Of a stretch of DNA of 58,948 nucleotides, positions 8,309 to 18,044 are shown in pieces; the first letter of the stretch is position 1; each line of letters begins with the position of its first letter. The position numbers were made by a program, and so were the translations under genes. The DNA is from Gemmatimonadales bacterium (GTDB taxonomy: Bacteria; Gemmatimonadota; Gemmatimonadetes; Gemmatimonadales; GWC2-71-9), in contig WVYX01000293.1 in the NCBI GenBank assembly GCA_011772755.1, positions 1 through 58,948 on the forward strand, given 5' to 3'. A model generated the notes under the pieces. That model had not been told where the DNA came from, did not search any database, and saw only the letters and a list, made by a program, of their open reading frames with translations.

Positions 8309-9592
8309 ATGTTCGGTCCTGACTGCCGCTGTGTGGTCGTCGTCGGTGCCCAGTGGGGAGACGAAGGGAAGGGCAAGATTGTGGACGTGCTTTCTGAGTG
8401 GGCGGATCTGGTCATCCGCTATCAGGGAGGCGCCAACGCTGGGCACACGGTGGTGAAGGGCGGCGACGAGTTCATTCTGCATCAGATCCCTACCGGCATT
8501 CTCCACCCGAATCCTCGTTGTGTTGTTGGGAACGGCGTGGTGCTAGACCCCGAGCGATTCCTCGAAGAGGTTGGCGAGCTGGAGGAGCGAGGAGTGGCGG
8601 TGGGTGAGCGATTGTTCATCTCGGATCGGGCCCACTTGCTCTTGCCGTACCATAAACTCCTCGAACAGGCCGCCGAGCGCCGGCAGCGGATCGGCACCAC
8701 TGGCCGGGGCATCGGTCCGGCATACGAGGACAAGTTCGGCCGGAGAGGCCTGCGGGTGGCGGATCTCCGCAACCTCGAACAGGCGGCGGAGAGGGTGCGG
8801 AGCGGGGTGGCACGGGCCAACGAGCTGCTCGAGTCGATGGGTGCCGAGGAACGTGTGGATGTTGACGAACAGCTTGCGCTCCTGGGGCGCCTTGCCCCCA
8901 CCCTGCTGCGGAGGGCGGTGGACACCGGGAGGCTGGCCGTCGACGCACTACGGGCGGGGGAGCGCGTGCTGCTTGAGGGTGCTCAGGGCGCCTTGCTCGA
9001 CGTGGATCACGGCACCTATCCCTACGTCACCTCATCGAACACCACAGCTGGTGCCGCTGCCGTTGGGGCAGGGATTGGTCCCAGGGAGATTGATGCGGTG
9101 CTCGGCGTGGTCAAAGCCTATACGACGCGAGTCGGCAACGGTCCGCTGCCCACTGAGGCGAGCGAGGCAGACGCGTCTGAGCTCAGGTCGTTGGGAGGAG
9201 AGTACGGTGCCACCACCGGCCGGCCACGACGCTGCGGTTGGTTTGACGCCGTGGTCGCCCGCTACGCCGCACGGATCAATGGACTGACGCATCTCGCGGT
9301 CACCAAACTGGACGTGCTGGATCCCATCTCCACGCTTCCGGTGTGTGTCGGCTACCGGGTGGACGGCGAGCAACTCGATGAGATACCCGCCGATGCCGAG
9401 CGGTTCGACCGGGTGGAGCCGGTATACGAGACGATGGAAGGATGGTGCCGCTCCACTGGAAGTGCGCGCCGCCTCGCCGATCTGCCCCGAGAGGCTCGGG
9501 TGTACCTTGAGCGGATCGAGAGCTTGGTCGCAGCGCCCATCTCCTACGTCAGCGTCGGCTCTGCCCGGGACCAGCTCATATCGGTGGACTAG
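8309..9592 (+). CDS. purA: adenylosuccinate synthetase
   Basis: GTP-dependent conversion of IMP and aspartate to adenylosuccinate in AMP synthesis. Signatures: GAQWGDEGKGKIVD near the N-terminus, NAGHTV, the active-site GTTGRGIGPAYEDK, and the late TTTGRPRRCGW-type segment (ATTGRPRRCGW). The 427-residue length is typical. The first residues, MFGPDCRCV, are slightly longer than in most homologues, and an internal start is possible. The TAG stop codon is shared with the first two bases of a palindromic repeat. Confidence 0.96.
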   Translation: MFGPDCRCVVVVGAQWGDEGKGKIVDVLSEWADLVIRYQGGANAGHTVVKGGDEFILHQIPTGILHPNPRCVVGNGVVLDPERFLEEVGELEERGVAVGERLFISDRAHLLLPYHKLLEQAAERRQRIGTTGRGIGPAYEDKFGRRGLRVADLRNLEQAAERVRSGVARANELLESMGAEERVDVDEQLALLGRLAPTLLRRAVDTGRLAVDALRAGERVLLEGAQGALLDVDHGTYPYVTSSNTTAGAAAVGAGIGPREIDAVLGVVKAYTTRVGNGPLPTEASEADASELRSLGGEYGATTGRPRRCGWFDAVVARYAARINGLTHLAVTKLDVLDPISTLPVCVGYRVDGEQLDEIPADAERFDRVEPVYETMEGWCRSTGSARRLADLPREARVYLERIESLVAAPISYVSVGSARDQLISVD

Positions 9593-9714
9593 CCATCAGC
9601 CCTCGGTGAGCAGTTGGCGGTTAGCAGTTGGCGATTCGTGACGTACGTCGACGGCGTACGCTCCACGAGTCGCGAACTGCGCATTGCTAGTTGCTCTGCT
9701 GACGGCTGATGGCT
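9591..9714. repeat. family A palindromic element, copy 1
   Basis: Perfect 11-bp terminal inverted repeats, AGCCATCAGCC (9591-9601) and GGCTGATGGCT (9704-9714), enclose imperfect 33-nt arms (9608-9640 and 9664-9696; 24 of 33 positions complementary). Core words are GTTAGCAGTTGGCGATTCGTG and its counterpart. The central CGTACGTCGACGGCGTACG is itself palindromic. The element starts on the AG of the purA TAG codon. It could fold into a long hairpin in RNA or single-stranded DNA. Four related copies occur in the window. Confidence 0.85.
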
Positions 9715-9727
9715 CTCCAAACACAAA

Positions 9728-9753
9728 CCCCCTAGGACCGAAGCCCTAGGGGG
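9728..9753 (-). terminator. terminator for the BY-kinase gene (minus strand)
   Basis: Perfect 9-bp stem CCCCCTAGG / CCTAGGGGG with an 8-nt loop. On the minus strand the loop reads GCTTCGGT, a UUCG-type loop, and the stem is followed by TTTGTGTTT. It lies about 160 nt past the kinase stop codon, between the two convergent genes. I see no gene in 9754-9910. Confidence 0.65.
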
Positions 9754-9910
9754 GCGCCTGCCCAGCACCGTGCGCCCTAGAACCAAGTGCGGGCAAGGCG
9801 GATGCTCCGTTGGACGGCTTGAAACCGCAACGTACGCTGCACACTACGCCGTGTCAATCCTGCCCTACGCCGAGCAGGGGACACGCCACGCTGCTGTTCA
9901 ATCTGTTGAG

Positions 9911-12292
9911 CTAGAGCTTGGCGACGAGTCGAGCGCGTAACGAACGGATGGGAGCACGACTGCGTCGCTCCGAGCGCCTCCCCGAGCGTGAGTAGGTGTA
10001 ATAGGAGTAGTACTGGTCCCGGCGTGGGGTGACCCCGTTCAACACCGCGCCGGCGACACGTGCCCGGACTCGGCGCAGCTGTTCGACCGCACGCTGGGCA
10101 GCGCCCTCTTCGGTCTCGCCGCTGCGCATCACCACGATGGTGGCATCGGCGATGGCTGCCACGACGGTCGCGTCCGTCACCGGCAACGACGGTGGGGTGT
10201 CGATCACGATGAACTCATATTCCCGCCGCAGCTCGGCCACCGTGTGGCGCATCGCATCCGACCCGAGGAGTTCTGATGGATTGGGGGGGACTGCTCCCGC
10301 CGGGAGGAGGTCGAGGCTCTGCGCGACCTCGGGCCTGACTGCCTCGCGGGCGATCGCCTTCCCGATCAGGATGTCAGTGAGTCCCGGATCCTGCACCAAC
10401 CCGAACGCCCGATGAAGTTGCGGGCGCCGGAGATCGCCATCGACCAACAGGGTCCGGCTCCCTCCCTGGGCCAGGATCAGCGCTAGGTTCGCGGCGGTGG
10501 TGGTCTTGCCCTCGCCCGGGCCGGGACTCGTCACTGTGATGAACTGCAGTGGCTTCTCAGCTCCTACGAACGTCACATTGGTCCGGAGCGCCCGGAACGC
10601 CTCGACTGCCGGATCGTCGGGGCTGAGCTGCGTCAGGATGACGATCTGCTGGCGTCGGCCGTTGGAGCTGGCGGAGAGCTTGGGTTCTAGCGGGATGCGT
10701 CCCAAGACCGGTGTGCCGATGGTCCGCTCCACGTCGGCAGCGTTCTTGATGGTTTGGTCGAGATACTCGAGGAAGAATGCACCGCCGAGGCCCAGCAGCA
10801 GACCCACGAGGAAGCCGAGGACGACTTTCTGCCGGAGGTTGGTGCCGATGCGGAACGCCGGAGATGCGCCGTCGAGGATCGCCACGTACGGGGCAATCGT
10901 CGCCTCCTGCATGCGCGCCTGCTGATACTGGGCAAGGAGGTAGCGGTACGTGTCTTCCAGGATGCTGCTCTCAAGTTGGAGTTGGGCGATGCGGGTTTCC
11001 TTGCCCGGGAACGCCATCAACTGCTCCCGCAGCTCGGCGATCTTGCCGTCGATGGCCTGTTCGCGGCCTTCGAGTCCCTCCAGCTCCGCCTCCACCGCGG
11101 TGCGCAACGCTCGATGGCCGTCCCGCATCTGCTGGTCGATCGCCTGGACCTGCGGGTTGTCCTCCCGTAGGCCGAGGGCGCCCGCCGTGAGGCTGCGCCG
11201 CTCCTCGTAGAGCTCCAACAGGCTGCCGATTTGGAACGCTAGCACCGGATTGGCCTCGGTGCCCTCCACCGCTGCCAAGCGGTTCAGCGCCTCAACGCCG
11301 AGCTCGTCGGCACTCCCAGCTGCCTCACGAAGGGTTGAGATCCGTACTCGGTCCCGCTGCTTTTCTCTTTCGAACTCGCTGATGGACTGGACGATCGCCT
11401 GCTCTTCGGCGGTGAGGTCAGTGATTTGCTCCCGTTCCTTGAACCGCTGCAGCTCGGTCCGTTTTGCCTGGGATGCCGCCTCGGCGCGTCCCAGCTGCTC
11501 CTCGATGTACTGGCGCCTGTTGGCCGCGGCGTTGCGGGCCCGCTCAGCGCCGTCCTTGCGCAGCTCAACTGCGGCCTGATTGAGCACCAGGGGCACCAGC
11601 GTCTCGTCGGTGCCGGTGAAGGTGATGTCGATGGCGTTGGTGGCTTCCCGGACCCGGTATCCAATCCCAGCAGTTACCCATGCCGCCGCCTGCTCGGGTC
11701 TGGCGATCGCGAACCGGACGGCACGCTGGCCATTCTCGGGAGGACGAGCCAGGAACGAAAACCCCAACCCGACCGTCCGCTGTCCATAGCTTCCGGCGGC
11801 GACGACCGTTCCGCCCGCGTCCCTGAGCTCCCAACCCTCTGCGGGTCCCAGCCGTTCCAATTCGTAGGCGCCGAGCTGGGCCGCCGAATCCACCGTGATG
11901 TCGGTGAACACATGGCCCCGGAAAACCGCCGGGTCGTCGACCTCGAGCTGCAGCTCGAGGTTCTCCACTACCCGCAGCCCCAGTGCCTGGGTAGTGAGCA
12001 CGAGGGCCTCAGACAGGATGGGATCCGTCTTGAGGGCCAACTCGTCAACATCGATGTCGTCGGATCGTGCGAAAACCTGCTTCGAGGACGAGACCTGCGC
12101 GGTGAGCTGCGACTGGAAGCGCGGCACTGCACCGCGGCCGGAGAGGTATGCGCCGCCAGACACTAGCACGGTGAGCAGGGTGACCAACTTCCAGTGGTGA
12201 ACGACGACGGCCCAGAGGTCCCTCAGGTGGATCTCGCGCTGCATCGGCGCCTGTGGCCGCCGGTCGGTCTGTCCATTCCCGCTCAGTTCCAT
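9911..12292 (-). CDS. polysaccharide co-polymerase / bacterial tyrosine kinase (Wzc-like)
   Basis: A 793-residue inner-membrane protein combining a Wzz-like chain-length domain with a BY-kinase. Order: cytoplasmic N-terminus, TM1 (about residues 30-50), a large periplasmic domain with long coiled coil, TM2 (VVLGFLVGLLLGLGGAFF, about 485), then the kinase. The kinase has Walker A GPGEGKTTTAANLA, Walker A' TLLVDGDLRRP and Walker B FIVIDTPPS. The tail has a Tyr cluster, DQYYSYYTYSRSG, the usual autophosphorylation site. Start ATG at 12292 is preceded by AGAGGA at good spacing. The longer reading from 12511 adds 73 residues unlike the family. No glycosyltransferases or export genes are nearby. 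Confidence 0.9.
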   Translation of the reverse strand: MELSGNGQTDRRPQAPMQREIHLRDLWAVVVHHWKLVTLLTVLVSGGAYLSGRGAVPRFQSQLTAQVSSSKQVFARSDDIDVDELALKTDPILSEALVLTTQALGLRVVENLELQLEVDDPAVFRGHVFTDITVDSAAQLGAYELERLGPAEGWELRDAGGTVVAAGSYGQRTVGLGFSFLARPPENGQRAVRFAIARPEQAAAWVTAGIGYRVREATNAIDITFTGTDETLVPLVLNQAAVELRKDGAERARNAAANRRQYIEEQLGRAEAASQAKRTELQRFKEREQITDLTAEEQAIVQSISEFEREKQRDRVRISTLREAAGSADELGVEALNRLAAVEGTEANPVLAFQIGSLLELYEERRSLTAGALGLREDNPQVQAIDQQMRDGHRALRTAVEAELEGLEGREQAIDGKIAELREQLMAFPGKETRIAQLQLESSILEDTYRYLLAQYQQARMQEATIAPYVAILDGASPAFRIGTNLRQKVVLGFLVGLLLGLGGAFFLEYLDQTIKNAADVERTIGTPVLGRIPLEPKLSASSNGRRQQIVILTQLSPDDPAVEAFRALRTNVTFVGAEKPLQFITVTSPGPGEGKTTTAANLALILAQGGSRTLLVDGDLRRPQLHRAFGLVQDPGLTDILIGKAIAREAVRPEVAQSLDLLPAGAVPPNPSELLGSDAMRHTVAELRREYEFIVIDTPPSLPVTDATVVAAIADATIVVMRSGETEEGAAQRAVEQLRRVRARVAGAVLNGVTPRRDQYYSYYTYSRSGRRSERRSRAPIRSLRARLVAKL

Positions 12293-12588
12293 GAATCCTC
12301 TAGTGGGAGCACACGCCCCTGACCAAGCCAGCGGATCGCCGGCCGGGTCGCTCTCTGTCGCACCCCCAAGATGGGTTCGAGAGAGTACTGGGGGAAATGC
12401 TCCAGCGCACAAACAGGCAGCTGCCGACTCGGAGGGTAGCTGGCCATCGAATGCCACCGTTCGCCACTGTGCATTCGACGCAAAAGTAAGAGTGTCCGGG
12501 AAATTGCACAAGTGACGGACTTACATAATGTTACACGAGCTTGCGCTGGGGTTGCGCTGTTGCGATTCTGCTTTGGGGAGGTGGTGTT
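12293..12588. promoter_or_regulatory. divergent intergenic region between BY-kinase and glycerate kinase
   Basis: A 296-bp gap between two divergently transcribed genes. It is less GC-rich around 12480-12535 (CATAAT, AATTGCAC) than the flanks, which suits promoters for both directions. No -35/-10 pair with standard spacing stands out, so none is called. No gene or clear repeat is seen. Confidence 0.4.
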
Positions 12589-13662
12589 ATGGCACCACGA
12601 GTCGTGGTTGTTGCGCAGGCGTTCAAGGAAACGCTGCCGTCGAGGGTCGTCGCAGGGGCGCTGGAGCGCGCTGTTGTGGCTGCGGGTGCGGTCCCGCAGA
12701 TCCTGTACGGAAGCGACGGGGGCGACGGGTTGCTCGACGCCCTGGCTCCCAGGCTCGAGAGGCGCACGACGCACGAGGCGGTGGATCCCCTCGGCCGTCC
12801 GTTGCAAGCGTCGGTGGGCTGGCTCGACGCGACGACGGCGGTGGTGGAGTCACGCCTGGTTTGTGGGCTGAGCCTCCTCGATCCGGAGGAACGGGATCCC
12901 CTTTCGACCTCGACTCGGGGCGTGGGGCAGCTGATACTGCGCGTGGCGGCTAACGGGGCACGTCAGGTCTATGTGGGTCTCGGTGGGAGCGCCACAATGG
13001 ACGGGGGCGTCGGAATGGCGCGGGCCTGGGGGTGGACCCCGAGGGATGAGACCGGGGATGAGCTTCCGGAGGGGGGAGGTTCCCTGGCGAAACTGGCACA
13101 GCTAGATCCCGGCCTGCGTCCGGAGGTAGCGCTCGTCGGGCTGTGCGATGTCCGCAACCCGCTGACCGGTCCCCGGGGGGCGCGGGTGTACGCTCCCCAG
13201 AAGGGAGCGTCGCCCACCCAGGTCGAGCAGCTGGCCCGCGGCATGGAACGCCTGGCAGGTGTAGCGGCGGTGGCGGGCCGGGCTGAGCTGGCGGGCCATC
13301 CAGGGGCTGGCGCGGCTGGCGGGCTGGGGTTCGGGTTACTGTACTTCGGCGATGGCACACTGCAGCAAGGCGCTGGGTGGGTGCTGCGGCGCATTGGCTT
13401 CGACGCGGCCATTAGTGGGGCGGCTCTCGTGGTGGCAGGGGAGGGTGCGTTCGACCAGACCTCCCTGGAGGGGAAGCTAACCGGGGAGGTGATCCGGCAG
13501 GCGCAGGGGGCAGGGGTTCCGGTCCTGCTGCTGGCGCCCCGTGCGAGTGACGTGCCGCCTGGTGTAACCGTCGAGGCTGGCGGTGGCCGCTGGTCGGCGG
13601 ACGACCTGGAGCGGCGGGCGCAGGGTGCGGTGGCGCGGATCATTCGCTTGCTGGCGAATTAG
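12589..13662 (+). CDS. glycerate kinase, type 1 family
   Basis: A 357-residue kinase of the GlxK/GarK family, which phosphorylates glycerate to 2- or 3-phosphoglycerate with ATP. Recognisable family segments are AQAFKETLPSRVVAGAL at the N-terminus, DGGDGLLDAL, the glycine-rich GLGGSATMDGGVGMARALG-like segment (here ARAWG) and a final GEGAFDQTSLEGK. ATG at 12589 follows GGGGAGG at proper spacing. The open frame continues upstream only through unrelated codons. Its last codons contain the -35 box of the glyS promoter. Confidence 0.88.
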   Translation: MAPRVVVVAQAFKETLPSRVVAGALERAVVAAGAVPQILYGSDGGDGLLDALAPRLERRTTHEAVDPLGRPLQASVGWLDATTAVVESRLVCGLSLLDPEERDPLSTSTRGVGQLILRVAANGARQVYVGLGGSATMDGGVGMARAWGWTPRDETGDELPEGGGSLAKLAQLDPGLRPEVALVGLCDVRNPLTGPRGARVYAPQKGASPTQVEQLARGMERLAGVAAVAGRAELAGHPGAGAAGGLGFGLLYFGDGTLQQGAGWVLRRIGFDAAISGAALVVAGEGAFDQTSLEGKLTGEVIRQAQGAGVPVLLLAPRASDVPPGVTVEAGGGRWSADDLERRAQGAVARIIRLLAN

Positions 13663-13676
13663 GCCCCGCCTATACT
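13648..13676 (+). promoter_or_regulatory. sigma70-type promoter for glyS
   Basis: TTGCTG (13648-13653), a 17-nt spacer and TATACT (13671-13676), giving a start of transcription near 13683 and a leader of about 40 nt before glyS. The -35 box lies inside the end of the glycerate kinase gene. Called from consensus match only. Confidence 0.5.
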
Positions 13677-13722
13677 TCCAGACTTCCCGCCAATGTCTCT
13701 TTGAACTCGGTATCCCGGTGCG

Positions 13723-15057
13723 ATGGCCGATCCCACTTTGATGGATAAGCTCGTGTCCCTCGCCAAGCGTAGGGGCTTCATCTTCCAGTCCTCCGAGATC
13801 TACGGCGGCCTCGGCTCCGTGTGGGACTATGGGCCCCTCGGCGTTGAGCTCAAGAACAACATCAAGGAACGCTGGTGGCGGTCCATGGTGCACGAGCGCG
13901 ACGACATTGAGGGGCTGGACGCCGCGATCCTGATGCACTCCAAGGTGTGGGAAGCATCGGGGCATGTCTCGGGCTTCACCGATCCCCTGGTGGACTGCAA
14001 AGTCTGCAAGAACCGGTTTCGGGGCGATGACGAGCGTATAAAGGGACAGCCGGGAACGCCGGAGGCCCAGTGTCCCATCTGTGGCAATAGGGGTTCGCTC
14101 ACCGAACCCAGGATGTTCAATCTGATGTTCAAGACATTCATGGGGCCCGTCGAAGATGAAGCCTCGGTGGTGTACCTGCGTCCCGAGACAGCCCAGGGCA
14201 TATACGTCAACTACTTGAACGTGCTCCAGGCGTCGCGCCAGAAGATCCCCTTCGGCATCGCCCAGGTCGGGAAGGCGTTCCGCAACGAGATCACGCCTGG
14301 CAACTTCATCTTCCGCACACGGGAATTCGAGCAGATGGAGATGCAGTACTTCGTGAAGCCGGGGGAGGACGAGCGGTGGTTCGAGGAATGGCGTGGGCTG
14401 CGTATGACCTGGCATTGCGATCTGGGGATCAAGCCCGAGAAGTTGCGGTTTCACCAGCACGCGTCCGATGAGCTCGCCCATTACGCCAAGGTCGCGTACG
14501 ACATCGAGTACGAGTTTCCGTTCGGATGGCAGGAGTTCGAGGGCATTCACAACCGCACCGATTTCGATCTCACACGACACCAGGAGTACTCCGGCAAGAA
14601 GCTGGAGTATGTGGATACTGTCAGCCGTGAGCGCTTCATCCCGTACGTGATCGAGACGTCCTTGGGAACGGATCGTCTCGCGCTGGTCGTGTTGGTGGAT
14701 GCGTATCGTGAGGAGACTGTCGAGGGGGAGACACGCGTGGTGCTCGGGCTGGCCCCCACCATCGCACCCATCAAGGCTGGCGTATTCCCGTTGGTGAAGA
14801 AGGACGGCATGCCGGAGGTGGCGCGGCGGATTCACGATGATCTGCGTCGGCGGCTGCCGGTGTTCTACGACGATGGGGGATCGATCGGACGACGATATCG
14901 TCGGCAGGACGAGGCGGGTACGCCGTTCGGCATTACGGTCGACGGGCAGACGCTGGAGGACCAGACGGTCACCGTGCGGGATCGAGACACCCTAGCCCAG
15001 GAGCGCATCCACACCGATCAGGTCGGTCGCTACCTGGAGGATCGCCTGCGCGCATGA
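13723..15057 (+). CDS. glyS: glycine-tRNA ligase, dimeric class II type
   Basis: Charges tRNA-Gly. At 444 residues this is the single-chain alpha2 enzyme, not the bacterial alpha2beta2 type. Features: [16 protein letters not shown] at the N-terminus, a zinc-like pair CKVCKNRF and CPICGNRG, class II motif 2 [21 protein letters not shown] (about residues 186-206), and motif 3 near [11 protein letters not shown]. The C-terminal anticodon-binding domain includes the [14 protein letters not shown] segment. It overlaps the peptidase gene by 4 nt (ATGA). Confidence 0.95.
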   Translation: MADPTLMDKLVSLAKRRGFIFQSSEIYGGLGSVWDYGPLGVELKNNIKERWWRSMVHERDDIEGLDAAILMHSKVWEASGHVSGFTDPLVDCKVCKNRFRGDDERIKGQPGTPEAQCPICGNRGSLTEPRMFNLMFKTFMGPVEDEASVVYLRPETAQGIYVNYLNVLQASRQKIPFGIAQVGKAFRNEITPGNFIFRTREFEQMEMQYFVKPGEDERWFEEWRGLRMTWHCDLGIKPEKLRFHQHASDELAHYAKVAYDIEYEFPFGWQEFEGIHNRTDFDLTRHQEYSGKKLEYVDTVSRERFIPYVIETSLGTDRLALVVLVDAYREETVEGETRVVLGLAPTIAPIKAGVFPLVKKDGMPEVARRIHDDLRRRLPVFYDDGGSIGRRYRRQDEAGTPFGITVDGQTLEDQTVTVRDRDTLAQERIHTDQVGRYLEDRLRA

Positions 15058-16511
15058 GGCTCGACACGCTGCTCGCTCAGGGCGAGGCCATGCATGAAGA
15101 GCTCGGCCGTGAGTACTACCTCACCGGTGCGGGCCTGAAGAGCGAGCCGGAGTTCCAGGCCATCTACGACAGGTACTCCGCGATGGCCGGCGACGATGCG
15201 CTGGCGGTGGCGCGGCAGAGCAACTCAGCGGAGTTGTTGGAGTGGGTGGTGGACATCCGTGTGGGTCGGCTGGTCGCACCGTACGAGGAGCGGCAGCTCG
15301 TCTGGGAGCAGAAAGCCATGGTGCAGGTCGACGGGCTGACGGTTCCCTTTCTCCGTGTACCGATCGAGCTCGCCAATTCACCCGACCGCGAGTTCCGCAA
15401 ATCCCTCGACGAAGCCCGGGCACGCGGGGGAGCTCTGGGGCTGGACGGTATCCGCCGGGGACGGTTCGCACTTGAGCGCGACGCGATCGAGGCCCTCGCC
15501 CTGGGTGACTACGTGGAGGCGCTGAGCCGGCTCACAGGGATCGACCTTGAAGGCCTAGGAGCCCGGGGGGAGATGTTCCTGCGCGACACGGACGACATGT
15601 ACGAGGACGGTCTAGGCCGGCTTGCCAGACGCCGCATGGGACTGCCGATCTCCCAGCTCGTGCGATCCGATGCCGCATGGCTCTTCCGGGCTAGTCGATA
15701 TGATGCGGCGTTTCCCTCGGAGCGCATGCTGGAGACGGCGGCAGCCCAGATGCGTGAGATGGGGCTTGATGCTGCTCAGCACGGCCGCATCCGGTTCGAT
15801 ACGGAGGAGCGGAGTGGCAAGCAGCCTCGCGCCTTCTGCGCGCCGGTCCGTGTCCCCGAAGAGGTCTACGTGGTGCTCCGGCCCCGAGGCGGCCACGGGG
15901 ACTATCGGACGTTCTGGCACGAGTTGGGCCACGCCATGCACTTCGCATCCGTCGCGCCCGACCTCCCCTTCCAGGCTCGCCGGTTGGGCGACAACTCGGT
16001 GACCGAGGGGTACGCGATGCTGTGGGATCACCTCACGCTCGACCGAAAGTGGCTCGTCCGGTACGCTGGCTTGAGTGGCGAGGATGCTCGCGATCTCACG
16101 TTCGAGCTGGCAGTGAGCGAGCTCTTCCTGATCCGTCGCTATGCGGCGAAGCTGCTCTACGAGCTCGAGCTTCATCGCAGCGATCTCACGGGCACGGGTT
16201 GCCGGTATGCGGAGCTACTGACCGAGGCTACGCGGTTTCGGTATCTGGAAGACGACTGCCTGCTCGATGTGGATCCCGGCTTCTACGCAGCGCGCTACCT
16301 GCGTGCGTGGCAGCTCGAAGCGGCGCTCGCACAGATGCTCGTGGAGCACTATGACGAGGACTGGTACCGTAACCCGCGGGCGGGTGCTCGGGTGCTAGAG
16401 CTGATGAGTCGGGGACAGGATGCGCCCGCGCACCGGCTTGTGGAGCAAGAGACGGGTGCACCGCTCTCCTTCGACAATGTCGCAGCGCGAGTGGCTGCTG
16501 TGATCGATTGA
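15054..16511 (+). CDS. M3-like zinc metallopeptidase
   Basis: A 485-residue protein with the gluzincin site [11 protein letters not shown] (about residues 286-296) and the third-ligand segment [12 protein letters not shown] some 25 residues later, as in oligopeptidase M3 enzymes. No signal peptide, so cytoplasmic. It is shorter than classic M3 oligoendopeptidases (about 560-680 residues), mainly in the N-terminal helical region. Likely cleaves short peptides. The start codon overlaps the glyS stop. A family A repeat begins 18 nt after its stop. Confidence 0.8.
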   Translation: MRLDTLLAQGEAMHEELGREYYLTGAGLKSEPEFQAIYDRYSAMAGDDALAVARQSNSAELLEWVVDIRVGRLVAPYEERQLVWEQKAMVQVDGLTVPFLRVPIELANSPDREFRKSLDEARARGGALGLDGIRRGRFALERDAIEALALGDYVEALSRLTGIDLEGLGARGEMFLRDTDDMYEDGLGRLARRRMGLPISQLVRSDAAWLFRASRYDAAFPSERMLETAAAQMREMGLDAAQHGRIRFDTEERSGKQPRAFCAPVRVPEEVYVVLRPRGGHGDYRTFWHELGHAMHFASVAPDLPFQARRLGDNSVTEGYAMLWDHLTLDRKWLVRYAGLSGEDARDLTFELAVSELFLIRRYAAKLLYELELHRSDLTGTGCRYAELLTEATRFRYLEDDCLLDVDPGFYAARYLRAWQLEAALAQMLVEHYDEDWYRNPRAGARVLELMSRGQDAPAHRLVEQETGAPLSFDNVAARVAAVID

Positions 16512-16528
16512 GCTAGCTTGGGGCCTCC

Positions 16529-16665
16529 AGCCCTCGGCAGGCAACTGTGAGAGCGGTTGGCAATTCGCAATTAGCAGTGCACCATGATGGCTCTGGGGCG
16601 CCACATCTACGAACTGCGAATTGCTAATTGCAGACTGCTCTTCTGATGATTGAATGCTGAGGGCT
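16529..16665. repeat. family A palindromic element, copy 2
   Basis: Outer ends AGCCCTCGG (16529-16537) and CTGAGGGCT (16657-16665). Inner arms are GAGCGGTTGGCAATTCGC plus ten more bases (16551-16578) and the complementary GAACTGCGAATTGCTAATTG plus ten more (16611-16640). The loop between them is about 32 nt. A further CTGACGGCTCCC-like end follows at 16678-16688. It fills most of the gap between the M3 peptidase and the next gene. Confidence 0.85.
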
Positions 16666-16694
16666 CAGCGCTGAACACTGACGGCTCCCAAGCA

Positions 16695-17378
16695 ATGCGC
16701 CTCCGAGACTTCCAGTCGATGATCGAACGCTTGGCCGCTGAGATCCCGCCACGCTTCTTCGACGGCATCGCTGGTGTCGAGGTGAGTCCGAAGACCATCC
16801 CTCACCCGGTGCGCGCCGGCGTCTACACGTTGGGCGAGTGTATCCCCATCGATACTGGGACAGATGAGGTGGCGTCTCGGGTGGTGCTCTACCATGGGTC
16901 GTTCCTGGAGTTGGCTGGTGAACGGTCTGACTTCGACTGGCGTGAAGAAGCCTGGGAGACACTGCTGCACGAATTGCGGCACCACCTGGAGTGGCGGGCA
17001 GCGTCGCAGAAGCTCGAGGACTATGATTGGGCGGCTGAGCAGAACTTCGCGCGGGCGGAGGGGGGCGGGTTTGATCCGCTGTTCTACCGGTCTGGCGAGC
17101 GGGTGGAGCGGGGCATCTACCGGGTCGAGGACGACATCTTCATCGAACGGGTGGTTGGTCGCCTGCCAGCAACCACCGATGTGGCGTGGCATGGTCGGCG
17201 CTATCGTGTCTCGGTGCCGTACGCGCTGCTCCCACTGTATCTCGCCCTTGACGGGCTCAGCCATCCTCCATCGGGAGACGTCTTCCTAGTGTTCCGCCGA
17301 AGGCCGCGCCTCTGGGATCTTCTTCGGCCCGCCGCACGGGCCACGGGTCAACGGGCGAAGGTTGAGTCCCTTGAGTGA
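16695..17378 (+). CDS. putative zincin-type metallopeptidase
   Basis: A 227-residue protein with HELRHHLEW (HExxH, about residues 96-104), resembling the PF06262 family of small zinc-dependent proteases: the N-terminal MIERLAAEIPPRFFDGI and VLYHGSFLEL segments fit that family. The C-terminal 100 residues, with RYRVSVPYALLPLYLALDGL, are longer than in most members. No signal peptide. ATG at 16695 is preferred to 16650 because the earlier start lies inside the family A repeat. The substrate is unknown. Confidence 0.7.
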   Translation: MRLRDFQSMIERLAAEIPPRFFDGIAGVEVSPKTIPHPVRAGVYTLGECIPIDTGTDEVASRVVLYHGSFLELAGERSDFDWREEAWETLLHELRHHLEWRAASQKLEDYDWAAEQNFARAEGGGFDPLFYRSGERVERGIYRVEDDIFIERVVGRLPATTDVAWHGRRYRVSVPYALLPLYLALDGLSHPPSGDVFLVFRRRPRLWDLLRPAARATGQRAKVESLE

Positions 17379-17676
17379 TCGATCCGTGCTTCTGCTGACC
17401 CGCGACCTCTTCTTCCGGGCGAAGCTGGAAGGCCTGGCACAGGAGGCCGGCTATGAGCCCACGCGGAGCGGTCCCGCAGTGCTTGCCGTCGTGGAACTCA
17501 CGGGCGATGCCGCACTGGCCCGGGTGCGGGAGCTGGTGGTGGCCGGCTCGAGGGTGATCGCGTTCGGATCGCACGTGCAGCCTGCGATACTGCGGGAGGC
17601 GAGGGCCGCAGGTGCCACCGCGGTGCCGAACTCGGAGGTGGAGGAGACCGTGCGCCGAGTCCTCTTCGGCGCATGA
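17371..17676 (+). CDS. small receiver-like protein of unknown function
   Basis: A 101-residue alpha/beta protein. The pattern LLLTRDLFFRAKLEGLAQEAGYE, then VVELTGDAALARVRELV and GSRVIAFGSHVQPAILREARAAGA, mimics a response-regulator receiver fold, but the usual phosphorylated Asp and acidic pair are not evident. The TTG at 17371 is favoured because GAAGG lies 9 nt upstream and the start overlaps the previous stop. A TTG at 17362 is the alternative. No output domain is present. Function unknown. Confidence 0.55.
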   Translation: MSDRSVLLLTRDLFFRAKLEGLAQEAGYEPTRSGPAVLAVVELTGDAALARVRELVVAGSRVIAFGSHVQPAILREARAAGATAVPNSEVEETVRRVLFGA

Positions 17677-17771
17677 CAGCGCGCCGCTCTAGAGAAGCAG
17701 GATAGCCCTGTTATCTTTCTCCCGATTTGTGCCGATCTGGGTGGCTGATTCCGTGCGTGGGGAATGTCGCA

Positions 17772-18044
17772 ATGATTCATGAGATGATCACATCGCTCTC
17801 CGCTGCGGAGGTGCTGGACCGAGCCAAGGTGTTCTTTGCCGAGCGGGTGCCCAACTACGGGGCATTCCTCGAAAAGGAAGGCCCCACCTACGCTACGTTC
17901 CGCGGTCAAGGTGGGGAGGAGCTGACGGTAGCGGCGTTCGATGCTGAGAACGGGACACGCATCCGAGCCTCGACGCTGCTGTTCGACCAAGCGATCGGAC
18001 GGTTCCTTTCCACTCTTCCCGTGGCGGGGGGGAGTGCGACGTGA
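17772..18044 (+). CDS. hypothetical protein, partner of ubiquitin-like gene
   Basis: A 90-residue soluble protein beginning MIHEMITSLSAAEVLDRAKV, predicted to be a helix followed by beta strands (TYATFRGQGGEELTVAAFD). I do not recognise a family. It overlaps the downstream ubiquitin-like gene by 4 nt (GTGA), so the two are probably translated together. GGGGAA lies about 9 nt before the ATG. A second ATG at 17784 is also possible. Confidence 0.6.
   Translation: MIHEMITSLSAAEVLDRAKVFFAERVPNYGAFLEKEGPTYATFRGQGGEELTVAAFDAENGTRIRASTLLFDQAIGRFLSTLPVAGGSAT

Noticed and set aside
13477-14835. 452-residue open frame on the minus strand
   Set aside because: Antisense to glyS, which has clear synthetase motifs; no domain is seen in the shadow frame.
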